Origin: Brachionus manjavacas
Taxonomy: Eukaryota; Rotifera; Eurotatoria; Ploima; Brachionidae
Reading direction: 5' to 3'
DNA length: 64,000 nucleotides
Assembly (NCBI GenBank): GCA_019054805.1
Contig: JAHQIY010000006.1
Span: 3,844,001 to 3,908,000 of the forward strand
Positions 59,986-64,000 of this stretch are shown here, piece after piece; within the stretch, counting starts at the first letter, position 1; each line of letters begins with the position of its first letter. The notes below the pieces were generated by a model that was given only the letters and a program-made list of their open reading frames with translations, was not told where the DNA came from and made no database searches. The position numbers were made by a program, and so were the translations under genes.

Positions 59986-62900
59986 CTACCACTGGGCAAA
60001 AGTATGCGGTGAGTTTAAAAATATAGTTAAACATATAACTAGAGTCATTGACGGAAAAAAATAGCACAAAAAATGATCTGCAATAAGAGCTACATCGGTC
60101 CATTCCCGCTTTATTTCGTTCATTTCCTCTTTCTCTTTGACTCGTTTCTCATTTAGAAACAAAGTTTTAACAAGCATATTAACAAGTGGAGACATGTGTT
60201 TATCAAAAACTTTTTCTAATTTATGAGCAACTTGATTGATGTCGTGCTCGTATTTGGTATGATTATGAGTACATTTGGCATCATGCTCTGAGTCAATATG
60301 ACTCGATCTGTCCGCAGACAGATCTGATTCTATTAAACACGAAAACCTCGGATTATCCAAATTCAAGGTTTGTTTTCTAGCTTTTACTAGTAATTTATTA
60401 CGATCTGAATTTTTTTTTCTGTGCTCGTACAAGTTTTCATTGGTAAAAAGTTTGGGTCTATTTTCTTTAAAGCTCGGAATCTCATTAATTGACTCTAGAA
60501 TTAGACTTTCATACTCGGTCAAGTTATTTTTCACTTTGTTACTAGTTGAATTTTCTTTAGGAGCTAAAAACTTTTCTAGTTCATCGGTGATGTCCGATTT
60601 CCGTAGATTTCCATTCATTTTCACAGGGTTCGAACCTAAATTTTCATGACCAAAAAATTTCTTCCTACTAAGTATTTCTTTTTTGGTTATTTTCGATTCA
60701 GAGTTATACATTTTTGTCTGTGGTGAAACATGGGTCCTTAATATTCTTGCCATGTATTTAAAAAAAAATATCTTTAGAAATTTGGGAACTCTTTTTCCTC
60801 TCATTCCGCGATTGTTTATATTCAGCGTGATTACAGCCATGGCAGTAGAAAAAGAAACCAGACCTATGGTAACACCGTAGTAAATTCCCAAGAGGGGAAG
60901 CTGCTCACTTGTAGGTGGCATCGATTCTGCCACCAGCATAAGAAACACAGTCAAACTGAGAAGGGTTGTGATGCCTATGCTTATTTTTTCGGTGCTTCCT
61001 GGCGGTAAATAGAAGCCTAGAAAAGCAACCAATGTTATCAGTAGACACGGAAATACCATGTTAAACACGTAATAAAGTGGTCTTCGTCTAATTATCAAGT
61101 GATAGTGAATTTCTGGATAGGGTTCTTCACAGCACGAGTAAGTTTTGGAGATTTTTGTAGCAGTCAATTTTACCAGATGCCATTCACCATTCTTAATGTA
61201 GTTAGTAACATCACCTTGTTCTGAGTTCACGTTTAGATCCAAGAAAAAGCCATCAAATGTCCAACTAGCAAAAACCATGTCACATGCTTGCTCGTCAAAG
61301 GGAAAATAGCGAACATTTATGCTGCACGAACTTCTAAATATGACTGTAGATAGCCAAGTTACATTTCCATCATATCTTACTATCATGTTTGTTGATATGC
61401 TCGATATTTTCGCCCATGAATCTGCGTTATTTGCTAAAAATAAAATTTAATTAATATTATCTTCATGTTATTAATAACTTTCTAAACAAGAATTATCATT
61501 TTTGAGATTTAAATTTATAAATTAAAATGATAAGATATTTAAAAAAAAAAGTAGTTTAGTTTAAAACTTTCAAATCAACTTATTAAAAATTTCATATTTT
61601 TTTTTCATTTAAAATATTAAATATCTTTAAACAAACAATTTTGAGCATTAAGAGATCTTGCTTCTTTTGTGATCAGTTTTTTATTGTGAAATTAAATAAA
61701 ATCATGGTCAGTTTTAAAAATTTAGTTTTAAAAATATCAATGTGGGTTTACGCGAATCAGTAAAATTTATTATTGATAAAATAATTCAAATGATGGAAGT
61801 GAGCAATACTTAAACGATACATTGAATGAATTACTTAGAATTGATTTTAGTATAAAATGAAGAAAAACTTGTATTAGAATTTTTTTTGATTTTTTAAAGT
61901 GGTGTTGGTTAATATTTTCAATAAACGGATAGTGTCCAAAATTTGAGAATGAATTTCATTAATTTATTTAACCTTAAATTGTAAAAAATAACTTTTTTTT
62001 AAGTTTTTTTTTTTTTTTAAAAAGAGAATTAAGTATTTTGTAAAATTAAAATTTGAAATTTTTTTTTTTTCCATGGGACTTTAAATTTTTTAACTATTGT
62101 AATAATAATAAAAATTAATAAAAATTTGTTTTAACAAAATTTTAAATAATCGTATTATTTATTTTGAAAATTTAATTATTGAAAGTTTTATGATATGAAT
62201 TGATTATTTCAGAGACCTAAATGCTTTCCTATTCAAATTAAAGTAAGTTACGGATTTAATGTTAGGAATTTGTAATGATTTAAAGACAGACTGAACCCAA
62301 TCTTTGTAAGGTATATTATTATTATTTCAAAAAAATAAACGCCAATATTGGCGATGAAATTAAATTTAGAAAAATATAAAATAAAGTAAAAAAAATAAGA
62401 AAAAAATTGAATAAAATTGGAATATTAATTCCTTTAATTTAGTCCCATGTACAAAGTAGAAAAAGATACAAAAGATTATGTAAATTGAATAAAAAGAAGA
62501 AAATTCTAATAATAATATTAATTCATCATTTTCAATTCATTCTAAATTTAAACAAATTTAAATAGAATGTATTTTTAAATCTAGTACTTTATTTGGTCGA
62601 TATATAAGAACAGAGAGAATTTTTCTCTCTGTAAGGTATATATAATAACTTTACCAACGAGAAGGGCCTTGGTGAGTCTGATAAATGTCTACCTGATTCT
62701 ATTATACACTTAGAATATTGATCATACTATCAAAAAAAATATATATAGCTTATTTTATTAAGCATTTTTTATTTATTTTAGACTTTTGCTAGTTACACAT
62801 TTTTATGACCAGATTGGTCGCGAAATAGTGAAGATTCTTATTAATTAACTTCTTTATATCAATTTAATGTGTATTTTAGAAAATTGAATTTTAAGCGTAT

Positions 62901-64000
62901 TTTAAAACTTAAGATTTCATCATTAATATTTTGCAACTAAGCGGATATGTCAGCAAAAAAATAACTGTTAGATTTTCAGATTTAAAATCAATGTATAATT
63001 TTTAATTATATCAGATAACTCGTAAGTATAATTCTGATAAAAAAAGAAAAATCATGCTTTATTGTTTCTTTAACTTAAATTTAGAATAAAAATTAAAAAA
63101 AAATTCGCAGTATCCTATTTTTAATTTAATTTAAAAATAAAAATTAATATTTGATTCAAAAAATGGTTGAAAACAACAATGAGACATCAAACAGTACTGT
63201 TATCCGCTTTTCGGACATTAAATTTCTAAAATTTAGAAGAATTAATCTTTTTGGAAGATTAAAGATTAATTTTTGGGGATCAAATACTTAAATTCAAAAT
63301 AAAATTTTTAATTTTTAACCTCCCTCCATATTTTTAAATCTTAGAAATTTAATGTCTAATTATTGTTTTTATCCATTTTTTTCAATTTTTAATTGAATAT
63401 TAAGTTTTATTTTTAAATTCGATTTCAAATCAAGATGACCTATTCTATAAAGACCAGAACTATGAAGAAGAAAATAAATTAGAAAAATCTTATTGTTACT
63501 TTATTTCATGATTTTTTAATCGTATCATTTTTTAAACAAAAGGTTAAAAATAACTTACCTAGTGTTCACTGCTATTAATTTCTTTCATTTTCAGTCATGA
63601 TAATGATGGAATTTTAAATTTAAAAGCTATTTTAAAAGAATAATTATATTATTTTTTTTGTATCATGCACTTTCTGCTAATTAAAAAAAAGCTAGTTATT
63701 TCTAAATTCAGTTAAAAAAAACAGATTGTTTCTTCTTGTCTCAAGTTAGGAAACTAACAAAATTTAACTCGTTTATTTAAGATTTCTAGGTTTTAACATA
63801 CCCAATAAAATATCCGGCTTCCATACTTTTTCATGCGGAATATGAATGAATTCAATGCCATCATAGTCTTTAGGATTCCATTTGAGCTTGTTGTCAATCC
63901 ATCCCTCGAAAAAAAATTCAAAAAAAAAATTTTGAAATTAATACCAAATTTTACTTGATTTAGCCAACAATTAGTTGTTATTATCATGTTGCGTTCATCC
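59986..64000 (-). CDS. Nicotinic acetylcholine receptor alpha-type subunit, 5' end outside window
   Basis: Pentameric ligand-gated channel subunit. Exons seen: 63955 to beyond 64000, 63802-63904, and the last exon 59986-61433. The ligand-binding part has [42 protein letters not shown], the Cys-loop [15 protein letters not shown] and the vicinal cysteines [10 protein letters not shown] that define alpha-type subunits. The spans M1 ([25 protein letters not shown]), M2 ([22 protein letters not shown]) and M3 follow. M2 has Glu before Lys-Ile-Ser, which favours cation selectivity, and resembles alpha7. The M3-M4 loop is long (about 230 residues) and charged. M4 and the end FAQW close the protein. 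Loop B reads [10 protein letters not shown]. The signal peptide and first exons are beyond the right edge. Confidence 0.94.
61434..63801 (-). other. Large intron of the nicotinic receptor gene
   Basis: This 2.37-kb intron splits ...PDILL and NNAD, at phase 1. It is AT-rich. A small foldback AGAGAGAA-TTT-TTCTCTCT lies near 62612-62630. No nested gene or transposon was recognised. Confidence 0.6.

Overview
This is nuclear DNA of an invertebrate animal: very AT-rich (roughly three quarters A+T by eye), with genes split by short introns of mostly 50-60 bases with GT..AG ends, an innexin, a nicotinic receptor subunit, and decayed LINE and DNA-transposon copies. The gene set (NuMA, SEPTIN7, BLOC1S1, TMEM60, TOMM7, CNOT10, MORN5, PHF24, SEC62) with such base composition fits a spiralian. 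A monogonont rotifer such as Brachionus is my best guess, but that is inference. Exon joins below were worked out by hand from splice signals, reading phase and recalled family resemblance. In every multi-exon gene the exon lengths sum to an open frame.

Layout. 0.5-7.9 kb (+): a 1,899-residue NuMA homologue. 9.7-10.8 kb (-): SEC62. 11.9-12.9 kb (+): BLOC1S1 and TMEM60, with the stop codon of the first overlapping the start codon of the second. 13.2-13.4 kb (-): TOMM7. 15.5-19.6 kb (-): CNOT10 with a Gln/Asn-rich tail. 20.5-24.2 kb (-): SEPTIN7. 24-27 kb: repeats, including a 343-bp transposon nested in a LINE relic. 27.2-27.9 kb (-): histone H1. 28.6-31.4 kb: LINE relics. 31.7-35.2 kb (-): MORN5 followed 84 bases later by a PHF24-like gene. 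38.8-40.4 kb (+): innexin. 42.1-44.0 kb (-): a PTPN1/PTPN2-like phosphatase. 45.3-54 kb: a transposon island (Mutator-like, pogo-like, mariner-like, CR1-like). 55.3-57.3 kb (-): a two-domain enzyme joining a CDP-alcohol phosphotransferase to a cytidylyltransferase. A broken copy of its last part lies at 47.1-48.2 kb. 60.0-64.0 kb (-): a nicotinic acetylcholine receptor alpha-type subunit running off the right edge.

Most genes are unrelated housekeeping or neuronal genes. The themes that stand out are (1) the fused lipid-type enzyme, which would make and use a CDP-alcohol within one membrane protein, and its recent partial duplication; (2) tight same-strand gene pairs and splice-acceptor-like sequence just before several start codons, which together suggest spliced-leader trans-splicing; and (3) well-preserved terminal inverted repeats and target-site duplications of Mutator-like elements.
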